64,000 nucleotides of DNA. It comes from Bufo bufo. Its lineage: Eukaryota; Chordata; Amphibia; Anura; Bufonidae. The notes under the pieces were generated by a model, which saw nothing but the letters and a program-made list of their open reading frames with translations, was not told the origin of the DNA and did not search any database. Position numbers and translations under genes: made by a program. Location: positions 154,437,565-154,501,564 of the forward strand of contig NC_053391.1 of the NCBI RefSeq assembly GCF_905171765.1, written 5' to 3'. Positions 43,933 through 56,015 of the stretch are shown in pieces (within the stretch, counting starts at the first letter, position 1; each line of letters begins with the position of its first letter).

Positions 43933-46063
43933 ATGGCCCTCCGGATGTTCTCAGCCGAGGAGGCATACGCCCAGCATGCCTCCGACACAGAGAGCCCCAG
44001 TGAGGACGAGGATGACCCCACTTTCTTTTTGTCATCCACGTCCTCCTCATCATCAGCGATGATGATGAGCCCCCAAGGCGGAGCAAGGGGACCGCTATGC
44101 CAGGGACCTTGTGGCCCACACTAGTACGAGCAGGGGCTCGTACTAGTTTTCCAGTTCACCAGATAAGTCCACCTGAGTCCCCTACCGGTGAACTTGCATG
44201 GTGTACCACAGAGGATTTTGAGCCTGTGATTCCTGATTTTGTTGGCCAACCAGGAATCCAGATTCCCACAGTGGGCTTTACTGAATATGACTATTTTAGT
44301 CTTTTTTTCAGTGACCACTTTGTGAATCTGATGGTGGAGCAAACAAACTTGTATGCCCAACAATTCATTGCTCAATACCCGGGCTCCTTTTTGGCTAGTG
44401 ACGGTGGCTGGACTCCGGTCAGTGCAGCCGAGATGAGGATATTTTGGGGCCTCGTGCTGCACATGGGTCTAGTAAAAAAAAACTGTGTCAGGCATTACTG
44501 GAGTGGCGACGTCCTCTACCAGACCCCACTTTACAGTATGGCCATGACATGTTCCCGTTTTGAGGCCATTTGGAAATGCCTGCATTATGCAGATAATTCA
44601 GCATGTCCCCCCTAAGGTGATCCTGCCTATGACCGCCTGTACAAAATCAGGCCGGCCATCGATAACTTTTGAGCCAAATTTTTGGAGGCCTATGTACCTG
44701 GAAGGGAGGTTACGGTTGATGAGTCTCTCATTGCTTTCAAGGGGAGACTCATTTTCTGCCAGTATGTTCCCTCTAAGTGGGAGAGGTATGGCGTGAAGCT
44801 GTACAAACTTTGTGAAAGTACCTCAGGGTACACTTACAAGTTTCGTGTGTACGAGGGGCGAGATTCCCGTATTGAACCCTCAGGATGATGATGTATAGTC
44901 TTGTGTACACGCAGTCTTACCCTTAGGGCCTCAATGCGCTTAGCTGGCTGAGAAGAAGGCATGACATTTTACCATGGGCCGCAAAGGCCTAGAGGATAAG
45001 GCACCTATTGCAGAGACCCATTTCCTAGCACTTATCAAAATGGAGAATCAAGAAACAGGGAGGGAAGGTAGGGGAATCTCAAGGTTCAAAGGGTTCGGAC
45101 GAGATATAGAGAATGTGAAGAGAACAAAATTATTAAACGTGAGGAAAAGGTATCTTTAAAATAGAAGGGACATTACCAACCGTGAATTTATAGACTAAGA
45201 TTTAGAAAACCCCCAAAATTATATGAACCAAAAATAAGAATGTCCACCCCACTCTGGGTGTTAGCGGGAAACTTATGTGGGACCTTATGCACCCACTGCT
45301 AGATAAGGGTTACCACCTGTACGTGGATAACTTTTATACTAGTATCCCCTTGATCCAGTCCCTCGCCGCCAGATCCACGTCCGCTTGTGGGACCGTGCAG
45401 AAACATCAACGTGGCCTCACTACCCACCCCCTCCAGGTACCTATTCGCAGGGGCGAGACCTGTGCCCTTACCAGTGGAAACCTGTTGCTGGTCAGATATA
45501 AGGACAAGAGGGATGTCCTTGTATTGTCCACAATTCACAGTAACAGCATCACCCCTGTCCCTGTGCGAGGTACCATGGCAACAGTCCTCAAGCCCGATTG
45601 TATCGTCGACTACAATCGGTATATAGGAGGAGTTGATCTCTCTGATCAAGTCCTCAAGCCATATAATGCCATGCACAAAACCCGGGCATGGTACAAAAAA
45701 GTTGCGGTCTACTTGTTACAGGTTGCCTTGTACAACTCTTTTGTGCTGTCCCGGAGCACTGGCAACATAGGGAAATTCCTCCAGTTCTATGAGGCAGTCC
45801 ACAAGACCCTGATCTTTTCTGACCGGGAAAGAGCAGGCTGGAATACTTCGGGAACTGGAGGCGTCTGGATCATCCCTGGCCAACACTTTCCGGGTGTGGT
45901 CCCCCATACTGGAAAGAAGAGACGGAGCCAAAAAAGGTGCAGAGTGTGTCAAAGGTGGGGGATACAAAAGGACACCACCACTCAGTGTGACACGTGCCCC
46001 GATCATACGGGCCTCTGCATTATTAGTTGCTTCAGGGAGTTCCACACTTCCATGGAGTACTAA
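43933..46063 (+). pseudogene. piggyBac transposase, frameshifted and interrupted
   Basis: The N-terminus is acidic and serine-rich (FSAEEAYAQHASDTES), with a frameshift near 44090. The catalytic domain starts at about 44190 and includes YWSGDVLYQTPLYSMAM, then the first Asp in REVTVDESLIAFKGRL (44704-44750), the second in HLYVDNFYTS (45313-45342) and the third in YIGGVDLSDQV (45621-45650), the DDD set of the family. Arg-rich KKRRSQKRC precedes a Cys-rich finger (CRVCQRWG, CDTC, CIISCFREFH) at the C-terminus. Breaks are a frameshift near 44612, a 353-bp insertion at 44888 and a shift just after it. The 262-codon 3' part (45275-46063) is open. Confidence 0.92.
44888..45240. mobile_element. 353-bp insertion of unknown class in the piggyBac gene
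   Basis: The piggyBac reading (DSRIEPSG then CPPTLGVSG) stops and resumes around this segment, so it is an insert. Possible flanking ATG copies are too short to prove a duplication. The insert has a 61-codon open frame (MGRKGLEDKAPIAETHFLAL) without a recognised domain. Confidence 0.6.
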
Positions 46064-46120
46064 ATTTATAATCCTCTTCCCCAATTTTTATTCCATTTAG
46101 CCACTGACAATAAAAAAAAA

Positions 46121-48060
46121 AAAATATGGTTCTCAGACTTGAGACACTAAAACAAAAAAATAAAACATTTTCAAAAATATTATTTTGTAAAACTAAAATA
46201 AATAAAAAAGTAGACATATTAGGTATTTCCGAATCTGTAAGAATCTGCTCTATAAAAATACCCCATGACCTAACCCCTCAGATGAACACTGTCAAAAATA
46301 AAAAATAAAAACGGTGCAAACAAAGGTATTTTTTGTCACCTTACATCACAAAAAGTGTACTAGCAAGCGATCAAAATGTCATATGCCCCCCAAAATAGTG
46401 CCAATAAAACCGTCCTTTCATCCTGCAAAAAATGAGCCCCTACCTAAGATAATCGGCAAAAAAAAAAAAAAGACTCTTAGACTATGGGGATACTAAAATG
46501 TTTTTTTTTTTTTTTAAACCTAAATAAATTTGAAAAGTAGACATATAAGGTATTGCCTCGTCCCTAAGAATCTTCTCTATAAAAATACCCCATGACCTAA
46601 CCCCTCAGATGAACACGGTCAAAAATAAAAAAATAAAACGGTGCCAAAATAGTTATTTTTTGGCAAATTGTCCATTTTAATCAGTTTTTTCCAGTAACAA
46701 AGAAAGGGTTAACAGCCAAACAATACTTAATATTTATTACCCTGGTTCTGCAGTTTACAGAAACACCCCATGTGTGGTCGTAAACTGCTGTATGACCAAA
46801 CGTCAGGGCGCAGAAGGAAAGGAACGCCGTATGGTTTCTGGAAACCAGATTTTGATGGCCTTTTTTTTGGGCACCATGTCCCATTTGAAGAACCCCTGAT
46901 GAACCCCTAGAGTAGAAACTCCATAAAAGTGATCCCATCTAATAAACTACACCCCTCAAGGTATTCAAAACTGATTTTACAAACTTTATTAACCCTTTAG
47001 GTGTTCCTCAAGAGTTTATGGCAAATGGAGATGAAATTTCTGAATTTCTATTTTTGGTAACCTTGCCTCACAAAAATGTAATATAGAGCAACTAAAAATC
47101 ATATGTACCCTAAAAATATTCCCAACAAAACTGCCACCTTATCCCTAGTTTCCAAAATGGGGTCACTTTTATGGAGTTTCTACTCTAGGGGTGCATCAGG
47201 GGGGCTTTGAATGGGACATGGTTTAAATTAACCAGTCCAGGAAAATTTGCCTTCCAAAAACCACACGCTGCTCCTTTCCCTCTACGCCCTACCGTGTGCC
47301 CGTACAGTAGTTTACAACCACATAGAGTGTTTCTGCAAGCTACAGAATCAGGGCAATAAATATTGAGTTTTATTTGGCTGTTAACCCTTGCTTTCTTACT
47401 GGAAAAAAATAGATTAAAATGTAAAATGTGCCCAAAAATTTAAATTCTTAAATTTCATCTCCATTTGCCAATAATTCTTGTGGAACACCTAAAGGGTTAA
47501 CAAAGTTTGTAAAATCAGTTTTGAATACCTTGAGGGGTGTAGTTTCTTAGATGGGGTCACTTTTATGGAGTTTCTACTCTAGAGGTGCATCAAGGGGTCT
47601 TCAAATGGGACATGGTGTAAATAAACCAGTCCAGGAAAATCTGCCTTCCAAAAACCACACAACGCTCCTTTCCCTCTATGCCCTACCGTGTGCCCGTGCA
47701 GTAGTTTACAACCACATATGGGTGTATGCAAACTACAGAATCAGGGCAATAAATATTATGTTTTGTTTGGCTGTTAACCCTTGCTTTGTTACTGAAAAAA
47801 AAATGGATTCAATTGGAAAATTTGCCCAAAAAATTGAAATTATAAAATTTTCTCTACATTTGCCATTAACTCTTGTGGAACACCTAAAGAGTTAACGATG
47901 TTTGTAAAATCAGTTTTGAATACCTTAAGGGGTGTAGTTTCTAGAATGGGGTTATTTTTGGGTGGTTTCTATTATGTAAGCCTCACAAAGTGACTTCAGA
48001 CCGGAACTGGTTTTTAAAAAGTGGGTTTTTGAAAATTTCTGAAAAATTTAAAGATTTGCT
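46121..48060. repeat. Direct and inverted repeats downstream of piggyBac
   Basis: No gene. A unit with AAGTAGACATAT, AGGTATT and AAAATACCCCATGACCTAAC is at about 46205-46320 and 46537-46660. A unit of about 430 bp (TTTTGAATACCTT, TTTATGGAGTTTCTACTCTA, AACCAGTCCAGGAAAATCTGC) is present twice in direct order at 47155-47530 and 47540-47945. An inverted copy is at about 46681-47000. This resembles piggyBac 3' noncoding sequence that has been duplicated, but that is an inference. Confidence 0.75.
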
Positions 48061-48099
48061 TTTAAACTTCTAAGCATTGTAACACCCCCCAAAAATTAA

Positions 48100-48610
48100 A
48101 TGGCATTCCCAAAATGATTAAACTCCTATAAATGCACAACACACCAGAGGTAATGTTCATACAAATCTTTATTAAACATATATGCATACAAACACAATAA
48201 ATTAATAATACATGATTAAAACCCAGTAGGGGAATGCAGAAAAGTGTGGATGAAAATTCCCCCATAGCCAGTATGTGTATCAGTACATTATTGTTGTAAC
48301 AGGTTGCCACTGCCTGTGTGGTGCACCGGAAACCGTCTCACACACGCTGTAATCGTCAGTGTGCTCCAATATCAGTCACCTCAGTGGAGGCACCACCTCA
48401 TCCCAGGTTGGGATTACTACCCTGGGCGGCTGAGGAGACCAAGGAGCATATAGTGTACAAAAGACAGTTAAATCACGGTGAACCCACAAGCAGCAATACA
48501 GGCATACTAGGTACATAAAAATTAAATGACCAACCTTGCTGGGGAGCGGCCCGACGACCGTTTCGCTCACTGGCTTTTTCACAGGGCACAATGAACCTGC
48601 CATGTGTCCC
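48100..48610 (-). mobile_element. Candidate Penelope-like element terminal sequence
   Basis: On the minus strand, the motif GTGAGCGAAACGGTCGTCGG (about 48563-48544), preceded by CCTGTGAAAAAGCC, resembles the CTGANGA...CGAAAC...GTC core seen in the hammerhead-bearing repeats of Penelope-like elements. The segment ends with an AATAAA (TTTAATAAAGATTTG on the minus strand, near 48160). The core is degenerate (one base missing from CUGANGA), so any ribozyme would be inactive. Confidence 0.4.
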
Positions 48611-48894
48611 ACCCTTTTATACCCAGACTCTCTTTGTAAACCAATCAGGTGCAGCCATCACCTCCCTAACACACTGCACCTCCGGGATGCTGACGTCTGT
48701 CCCATTGCATACACCCAGCAGACGTCATCTGTACCGTCATCGCCGCGCATGCGCCTTTGACTGGACCACCTGCCGCAGGGACGAGAAGGCCCCGCCCCCA
48801 GCCCGTGCCACACCAGCTCTGCGCAGCGAACCGGATGTGACCACACGACCGGAAGCATCGATGACGCGCCCCCGCAAGCCACATGATCCAGACT

Positions 48895-49615
48895 CAGCAT
48901 CTGCGGTCGCCCAGCAATGGTGTCCACCTGACCAGCAGATGGGTGGGGACAATCTCGCATATCTATATTGCTCCTATATTCATTTAACTCCCCACAGATG
49001 GACAAATGGATGCGGACCTTAGAACACCCTTATGGGAGAATAATAATACAAGTTGCTCACCAATTGTGAGACAGGTGCTATCTACTTATACATAAAATAA
49101 TAAATGCACAAATAGCGAAACAAATACAGTGCTTATACCCATGATCATAATTAATGTGACGTAACCATGATTCAACAAATAAATTGATGATAAAAAATTT
49201 ATAAACACTGTACATTTATTATTTATGTATATTTATTATTTATGTATAATCATTGGGAATTTATCAATCTATGTACATGGAGACAGTATTTGTTTCGCTA
49301 TTTTTGAATAATTTTGGTTATTCTCATAATAAGGGTGTTGTAGTGTCTGTTGCTGAATTATGCTTTTGCCACATCTTTTATGATTACTGGCATAATCACT
49401 GTGCATTTATTCATTTATGTATAAGTAGATAGCACCTGTCTCACAATTGGTGAGCAACTTGTATTATTATTCTCCCATAAGGGTGTTCTAAGGTCCGCAT
49501 CCATTTGTCCATCTGTGGGGAGTTAAATGTATATAGGAGCAAAATAGATATGCGAGATTGTCCCCACCCATCTGCTGGTCAGGTGGACACCGTTGCTGGG
49601 CGACCGCAGATGCTT
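48895..49615. repeat. Large inverted repeat with arms of about 220 bp
   Basis: The left arm (48895-49120: TCGCCCAGCAATGGTGTCCA, GACAATCTCGCATAT, ATGCGGACCTTAGAACACCC) is repeated inverted at 49395-49615. The loop contains a further inverted pair, GCGAAACAAATACAGT against TGTTTCGC. It is next to the truncated end of hAT C. Confidence 0.9.
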
Positions 49616-49621
49616 CACTGT

Positions 49622-52545
49622 CGTCATCAGGAGGATCACAATCTCCTCTTAATTAAACTTCCATGATACTACCCTCTGTAGCTGAGGCAACCGTCTCCTG
49701 CTCCTCCTCCTCTTCAGCCTCAAATTCGCGCTTAGAAGATGAACTGAGGGTGGTTTGGCTATCATTAACCTGTGTAATGTCTTCCCCCATTTCCAACTAT
49801 TCCACATGCAGAGCGTCGTCCTTAATTGTGAGCAGCGAGCATTTGAGAAGACACAGAAGTGGGATGGTGACACTGATAATAGCGTTATCGCTGCTCACCA
49901 TCTGTGTTGATTCCTCAAAGTTGCCTAAAACCTCACAGAGGTCGGACATCCATACCCACTCCTCATTTCTGAATAGCGGAAGCTGACTGAAAAGGCAACA
50001 ACCATGTTGCAGCTGGTATTCCACAACTGCCCTCTGCTGCTTACAAAGCCTGGCCAACATGTGGAATGTGGAGTTCCAGCCCGTGCTTACATCGCACAAC
50101 AACCGGTGAGCTGGCAATTTCAAGCGCTGCTGCAGCGTTGACAGACCGGTTAAAGCTGTCGGTGACTTGCGGAAATGTGCACATGCACGGCGCACCTTCA
50201 CTAGTAGCTCAGACAAATTGGGGTTTGTTTTTCGAAACCGCTGAATCACAAGGTTGAATACGTGGGCAAGGCATGGGATTAGTGTTGAGCGAGCACCAAA
50301 GTGCTCTGGCCGAACACATCGGTATGCTTGTGTGTTCTACTGAGCACCCAAGCAGAGTGGAAGTCAATGGGAGAACCCCAGGCAGCCCCTGCTCGGAAGA
50401 GAAGAGGGTGACTGGTTCATAAAAAAAAGGTTAGAAATTGATGGAAACCCCATCAAAATGGTTTGGAAACAGCATTAAGAGGATAGCTGGATGTGTCTTA
50501 GACTCCTATTATGTATGACATACAATAGAAAACCACACAAAGGCTATATGCCAAAGGCCAGGTACGCGCAAGCCATCAATCTATCCATGAGACAGAAAAC
50601 AGCCAGCATACCTTACAATGGCAGCCTTGGGCACTATGAGATATTCCAAATCAGCTCTCATTTGACTGATAACTAGTAAACCCCAAAGTTATTTTGCATC
50701 TGTTGGATGGCTTGGGTGGACCTGCACACCTAGATCAATATCATTAGGGCGGCAAAAAGTTTTCTGATTGTCCTAACATAATATTCAATAACCTTTCTAT
50801 ACAGTTTTGTCATGTAAAAACTAATTTTCAGCACGGCCTGCTGTCGCTTCCCCACTGCAGTGCTACACTGCTTCCAGCTATTGACTGATGACTGACTGGT
50901 GCTGCACGCGGATAATTCGGAGGTGGAAGTTGAGGAGGAGAAGTGGGGGTTGGAGTCACTAACTTAGGTGGTGGTGGAAACCCTGATGGAATTGGGGCCT
51001 GTAATCCTTGGCGTCGGTAGCACCTGTGCCATCCCAGGGTACCAGTCACTCTCAGCCTCCACAGCCGAAAGCACTTGTCCATGTGCCCTTGGTTAAGTGG
51101 ACCTTCCCAGTAACTGCATTGGTCAGTGCACATGTGATGTTGAGGGACACATGTTGGTGTAAGGCTGGCACGGCACACCTTGAAAAATAGTGGTGGCTGG
51201 GGACTGCGTAATGAGGGACGGCCACCGACATTAGGCTGCAAAGGCCTCAGTGTCCATAAGCCTAAATGGCAACATTTCCAGGGCTAGTAATTTGGAAAGC
51301 TGCGCATTTAGTGCTATGGCCTGTGGGTGGGTGGCTGGGTATTGTGCTTGCGTTCAAATGCCTGGGATATTCACTGCGCTGGGACAGGGAAGTGGATGTG
51401 GTCGCTGATGGTGCTTGCAAAGGTCCAGGTGCAGGGCAGGAGGCATCCAGGCCTGCGTCTTGTACAGGGGATTGGCCAGCACGTAACACAGGGGAAGAAG
51501 AGGCAGTGGTGTGACCCGCAGACACAGATTGTGGACCCAGGCATTCGGCCCACCTATTAGGGTGCTTTTATGCCATATGGCGGATCATGCTGGTGGTGGT
51601 TCACGCCCTGGCTCATTTTGGTGTGGCACAGGTTGCAAACTACTATTCTTTTGTCGTCCACACTTTCCTCAAAAAAGTGCCATACTGCCGAACACCTACC
51701 CTCTTGGCAAGGAAGATTTTCGCAAGGGGGTGCTCCATGGAACAGTTGCGGGCCTGTTTGGTGCTGCCCACCTTCTACCTTTTGCCACCCCCCTGCCTCT
51801 TCCAGCCTGTTGCAGTGCTTCAGATCTTTCCCCCTCTGTACTGCTCTTCTGGCTCGGCTTGTTGCGACCTTCCCAGGTTGGGTCAGTGACCTCGTCATCC
51901 ACCACCTCCTCTTCCACTTCCTCACTCTGATCATCCTCCTGATTTCTTGACCTAACCACAACCTCAGTGATTGACAACTGTGTGTCATCCTCTTCCTTAA
52001 CCATTTGAGACAGTAATTGCAGTTAAGTCATTGGCAACTGTGTCTCATTATCATCCACCTCATTAAAACACATATTGTCATTCCCAAGCGTCATGTTCTT
52101 GTGACTCTGGATGCTCAAGAAGTTGGGAATCGGGGCACAAGATCTCAGGTCCCTCTTCAAGCATGCTTGGCGAGAGAGCCAAATGAATTAATGGTGATGA
52201 AAAGAGTTCCCTGGAATAGCCGAGTGTGGGATCACTTGTTTTGCCAGACTGTAAATGGTGGGAGGAAGGAGGATCAGGGTGAGGATTGTGTGGACCAGAC
52301 TCCTGGCTTCTGAGACTGGACTTGGTGGAAGACAGGGTGGTGCTTAACTGACTGAAATCACTATCTGCACTCCAACCGACCATCTGCTCCCACTGGGCTG
52401 ACTTCAAGAGTGGTGGCCTGCGCCGCACTGCAAACTGGGATATGAAGCTAGGTATCTTGGATGATTGGTTTTCCTTGTGCTCTGGAAGCAGTTTCACCGC
52501 TCCCAGCGACGCGGCCTCTGCGTGCACCATCAGCACCACAGCCAC
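49622..52545 (-). pseudogene. hAT transposase copy C, C-terminally truncated
   Basis: The minus strand has, in order, YSRELFSSPLIHLALSPSML (about 52220), the acidic EEVEEEVVDDEVTDPTWEG near 51930-51880, a BED remnant RIVVCNLCHTKMSQG near 51660-51615, TLGWHRCYRRQG near 51040-51000, then an insertion, and finally an open stretch at 50249-49797: LSELLVKVRRACAHFRKS, NSTFHMLARLCKQQRAVVEY, and NEEWVWMSDLCEVLGNF. The reading ends in EAEEEEEQETVAS-type acidic sequence at 49622. Frameshifts are numerous. Confidence 0.86.
50280..50826 (-). mobile_element. Foreign hAT 3' end inside hAT C
   Basis: It begins (plus strand, right end of the element) TAGTGTTGAGCGAGCACCAA and carries CTCTGGCCGAACAC, TCAATGGGAGAACCCC and ATTGATGGAAACCCC-type blocks that match the hAT B 3' end reversed. 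It replaces the transposase segment between GKRQQ and the IPCLAH-type block. Its other side has no terminus. Confidence 0.75.
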
Positions 52546-52689
52546 TTCCCTTAATGCTCACCTTCTTCATATAAAATTTTATATGCACGCTTGACACACA
52601 AGATGTGGCACGGATGTCACAGTTCACAGCAAGCACAGTATATGAAAAAAGTACGTAAAAGTATGGAAAAGGTAAAATAGATTTCACTT

Positions 52690-52839
52690 ATATTTTTGCT
52701 ATTTCTTATCCTGAAGCACACACTCTATTGCAGCGCAGAGGAAACAATGCACTGCAGACACAATTTAGAGGCAAAGTGTGGATAAATTATGGAAAAAATA
52801 TATTTGTTGTCAGTAATATTTTTCCCAATATCTGGGCCT

Positions 52840-52890
<51 letters not shown>

Positions 52891-53540
52891 CATTGCAGCA
52901 CAGATGTGACAATTCACTGCACAGACCATTTATAGGAAAAATGTGTATACATTATGGAAAAAAATATAATTGTTTTCAATTATTTTTTCCCAATATCTGG
53001 GCCTGACACACACACACACGCTATTGCAGCACAGATTTGACAATTCACTGTAGGGACCATTTATAGGAAAATTATGGATAAATTATGGAAAAAATATGTT
53101 TGTTGTCAGTAATATTTTTCCCAATATCTGTGCCTGACACACATACGCTATTGCAGCACAGATTTGACAATTCACACGCTGATCAGGGTAATGGAGTGGT
53201 ACATAAAAATAAAATGGCCACAATATGTTTGCGTGTCACAGATGTGACAATTCACTGCAGGGACTGTTTATAGGAAAAATGTGGATAAATTATGGAAAAA
53301 GTATAATTGTTTTTGCTAATATTTTTCCCAATATCTGGGCCTGACACACACACATACTATTGCAACACAGATGTGACAATTCACTGCAGGTACCGTTTAT
53401 AGGAAAAATGTGGATAAATTATGGAAAAAAATATAGATTTTTTTAATAATATTTTTCCCAACATCTGTGCCTGACACACAGAAGGTATTGCTGAACATAT
53501 GTCACAAGTCACTGCAGACACCCTCTATAGAAAAATAATC
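52690..53540. repeat. About 130-bp tandem repeat in the hAT C leader
   Basis: Repeats contain TTTTTCCCAATATCTGGGCC, a variable CA run, TTGCAGCACAGATGTGACAA, and TTTATAGGAAAAATGTGGAT. Copies of the TGACAATTCAC motif occur at about 52907, 53038, 53166, 53245 and 53375. Spacing varies with the CA run. Confidence 0.88.
52843..52889. repeat. (CA)n microsatellite
   Basis: About 23 uninterrupted CA dinucleotides in the hAT C leader repeats. Confidence 0.95.
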
Positions 53541-53971
53541 GCAAAGTATGAAAAAAAATTAATCAAAGACTACTTTGCAAGATTAAATTGCTGCCGCCAC
53601 ACACAATGGTCCTCAAAAGGACTTTTGGGTCTTTGAATAAATTGCAATCACAAACTCCCTACACTATCTGTCCCTTCCTAAGCGCAGCTCTCCCTAACTC
53701 ACAATGAGCCGAACCTGCGTCATCGGGTGCTATATAGCAACCGATGACGTGTTCCGACCAGCCAATCACTGTAATGCCAGTAGCCAACATGGCTACTGAC
53801 ATTACAGTGATGGCAGTACTTACCTGCACTTTTTTTGGCTTTTTAGCAGCCGCAAAACCTGCGTGGAGGAGACTTGAGCATGGCGTTCAAGCACATGCGG
53901 TACTTGGCTGAGTACCGCCATGTGCCGAGCATAGAGATGCACAAGCCGAACAGCATGCTCGCTCAACACTA

Positions 53972-54478
53972 ATTCTATACAATAATAACACAGATGTATG
54001 TTGTACACAGTTTTATACAGGAAAAGCAAGGTTTCCATCCATTCTCTGAAAAATTAAAATTCTCAAGGTGAAATGCAGATACATCTATATAACATTTTTG
54101 CATTTTTAATCTTCTTTTATCCCAAGACTTCTTACACCGTGTATCGTTTCAGATCTAGCTGCTGCAATTTGCTTCATACACTGTTAAAATGAAAAATGTT
54201 TATCAAAGGTAAGCTTAAAAGACAACAAACAGCTGTGAACAGCTTAGGTGTTCTTAAGTCTAATCCTAGCAAAGTGGTGAAAAGATGAGTTCAAGAATAT
54301 ATAGAGAGTATCAGAGCAGAACAAGACCATTTCTGCCATCCAACTGGTATTCCATATGGTGTAGGAATAAAATTAAGGGAGATTTTCTCTTTCAATTATT
54401 GGTCTGTCAGTAGATTTTTTTCATCAATGTATTATCCACTATACAACAACGTTTTATACACTATACATACTGCATTAC
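53972..54478. other. Unassigned noncoding stretch
   Basis: No gene, terminal repeat or tandem pattern was seen; it may be single-copy host DNA. Confidence 0.45.
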
Positions 54479-54481
54479 TTT

Positions 54482-55440
54482 AACCCCTTTCCGACACATG
54501 ACGTACCATTACGTCATGGAAGTCAGTGCGTTTCCGCATCTTGACGTAATAGTTTGTCATTGTTAACCAGAATAAGATGGCTGCACTAATCGGCAGGCAG
54601 CCATCTTAGCTGAGGGCGAACAGGAGTTTTTCCACCCCCCCCCCCCCCCCTACAGCCCCGATTGCTGTGGTTGGACGATTAGTAAAGACTGGCCCATCGC
54701 AGCATCGGCAATGGTATGGTGCAGCAGGGGGGCTTGGCTAGAGGTGGCAGGTGCTGATTACATCAGCCCATGTCACCTCCAAGGCCAGGGAGGGGACACC
54801 AGACACAAGTGTCCCCTCCCAGCGCTGCGATTTCCTGGAGAAACGCTATTCTACAATTAACCAATCTGTGATGCTGCTGGTGGCTGGGATGGAGGTGATT
54901 GGGGCTGATTACATCCCTGAGTACAGCCTATGTCACCTTCGAGGTCAGGGAGGGGACATCAGACACTGGTGCCCCCCCAGCACTGCGATTGGCTGGAACA
55001 ACGCTCCAGCCAATGGTAGCGCAATGCAGCTGAAAGAACAGTTGGTGCCCTCTGCAGGCAGCCATTCTAGCTTGGTGACTGCTTGCAGAGAGGACTTGTT
55101 CCCCACTGTGCTGCTGGTTGTCGGCTGCGACTTGTGGTACTACCACATAAATCAGTGCTTTTCACTACTTTCACAAGAAGAACAACATCTGGAACAGTTG
55201 TAGTGATCTTTGGCTCATCTGCAGCAGTTTCAGATCCCCATTGCCTGTCCTTGTCCCTCCCCTCAGGACTCCAGTCTGTCCTTTTTATTTTTTTTTATTT
55301 GCCTATTTTTTACATTTTATTTTTGCTTTTCCAGCTCTGCACCACTTTTTCTGTGTGCAAGCTGTGACTGGCAAGTGCTAATCAGCACTTTTTTAGTGCC
55401 AGCTAGTACTGTCAATTACTGACAATATCTGCTCAGAAAT
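54482..55440 (+). mobile_element. piggyBac-like 5' end fragment
   Basis: A TTAA near 54479-54482 is followed by CCCCTTTCCGACACATGACG and a TACGTCATGG half-palindrome, the piggyBac terminal pattern. Inside, a block of about 140 bp (TGCTGATTACAT, TGTCACCT, GGCCAGGGAGGGGACA, CAGCGCTGCGATT) is duplicated at 54751-54850 and 54905-55010. A C run is at 54638-54650. No transposase is present, and the right end is undefined. Confidence 0.6.
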
Positions 55441-55480
55441 CAGTTAGCGCTAGCTAGTTTTATATATTGTGGAGATTAGC

Positions 55481-55972
55481 TGTACAAATGGTAGGCAGTC
55501 GGCAGGATTGGATGCAACATAAGGGTTTTATTGGAAAAAACACAACTCAAATTTGGTCCAACAGGATGGCTTGGCTTCAGCCCATCAAAGTTCAGTCACA
55601 TAAAGCACTTATCTTCAGCCCTCATGTGTCATATAACAGTTCAATTGTTAAACAGGCAAAATACAGGAGTCACCCTTGTGCAGAATCTTGTCTTTTCCCT
55701 TCTCAGGAACACTGTGGAGAGGAATGCTCCTAAGTCCTCTGCAGACCAACACCAAACACATACTGACAGTGTGTCTTTTAATTTAGCTTCCAGCTGGGTG
55801 AGGTGGTAACACAGGAGATGGAGTATGGGAGTGACCTTCCCACCCAAACTCTTCAGTCACTCCTAAATCCCGGACCCAAGTTCCAGCTACCACAAACTCA
55901 GCAATCTAACATCACTGGTTGCCATTTACCTCCGGGATTTACATCACTGAGAGCAGCAGCCTCAGTGACACA
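55481..55972 (-). repeat. Probable solo LTR, minus strand
   Basis: On the minus strand it starts TGTGTCACTGAGGCTGC and ends CATTTGTACA, with a polyadenylation signal (AATAAA, at about 55532-55527) near the end. This pattern fits an LTR of about 492 bp. There is no matching 5-bp duplication (TTAGC and TACTT), so confidence is moderate. Confidence 0.5.
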
Positions 55973-56015
55973 TACTTACCATCAATAACCTCACCCTTTA
56001 GATGCTTACAATATA

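Larger units (their letters stand above)
42957..46120 (+). mobile_element. piggyBac transposon, 5' end and transposase present
   Basis: A TTAA at 42953-42956 is followed by CCTGTTGGGGACACATGACA and a subterminal GACGTACCGGTACGTCATG-type palindrome. The transposase follows at 43933-46063. I could not find the matching right terminus; the right limit given is only the end of the coding region and a short trailer. Related ends are found at 23770 and 54482. Confidence 0.85.
49622..53971 (-). mobile_element. hAT transposon copy C, 3' truncated
   Basis: The minus-strand 5' end at 53971 begins TAGTGTTGAGCGAGCATGCT. It has a 5' leader with tandem repeats, a BED-type transposase, and then stops abruptly at about 49622, where the foldback repeat begins. 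The dimerisation domain and right terminus are missing. It is a close relative of copy B in the N-terminal region. Confidence 0.85.

Noticed and set aside
48591..49022. 143-codon plus-strand frame rich in Pro, Arg and Thr
   Set aside because: It lies in GC-rich repeat DNA, with overlapping frames on the other strand and no motif.
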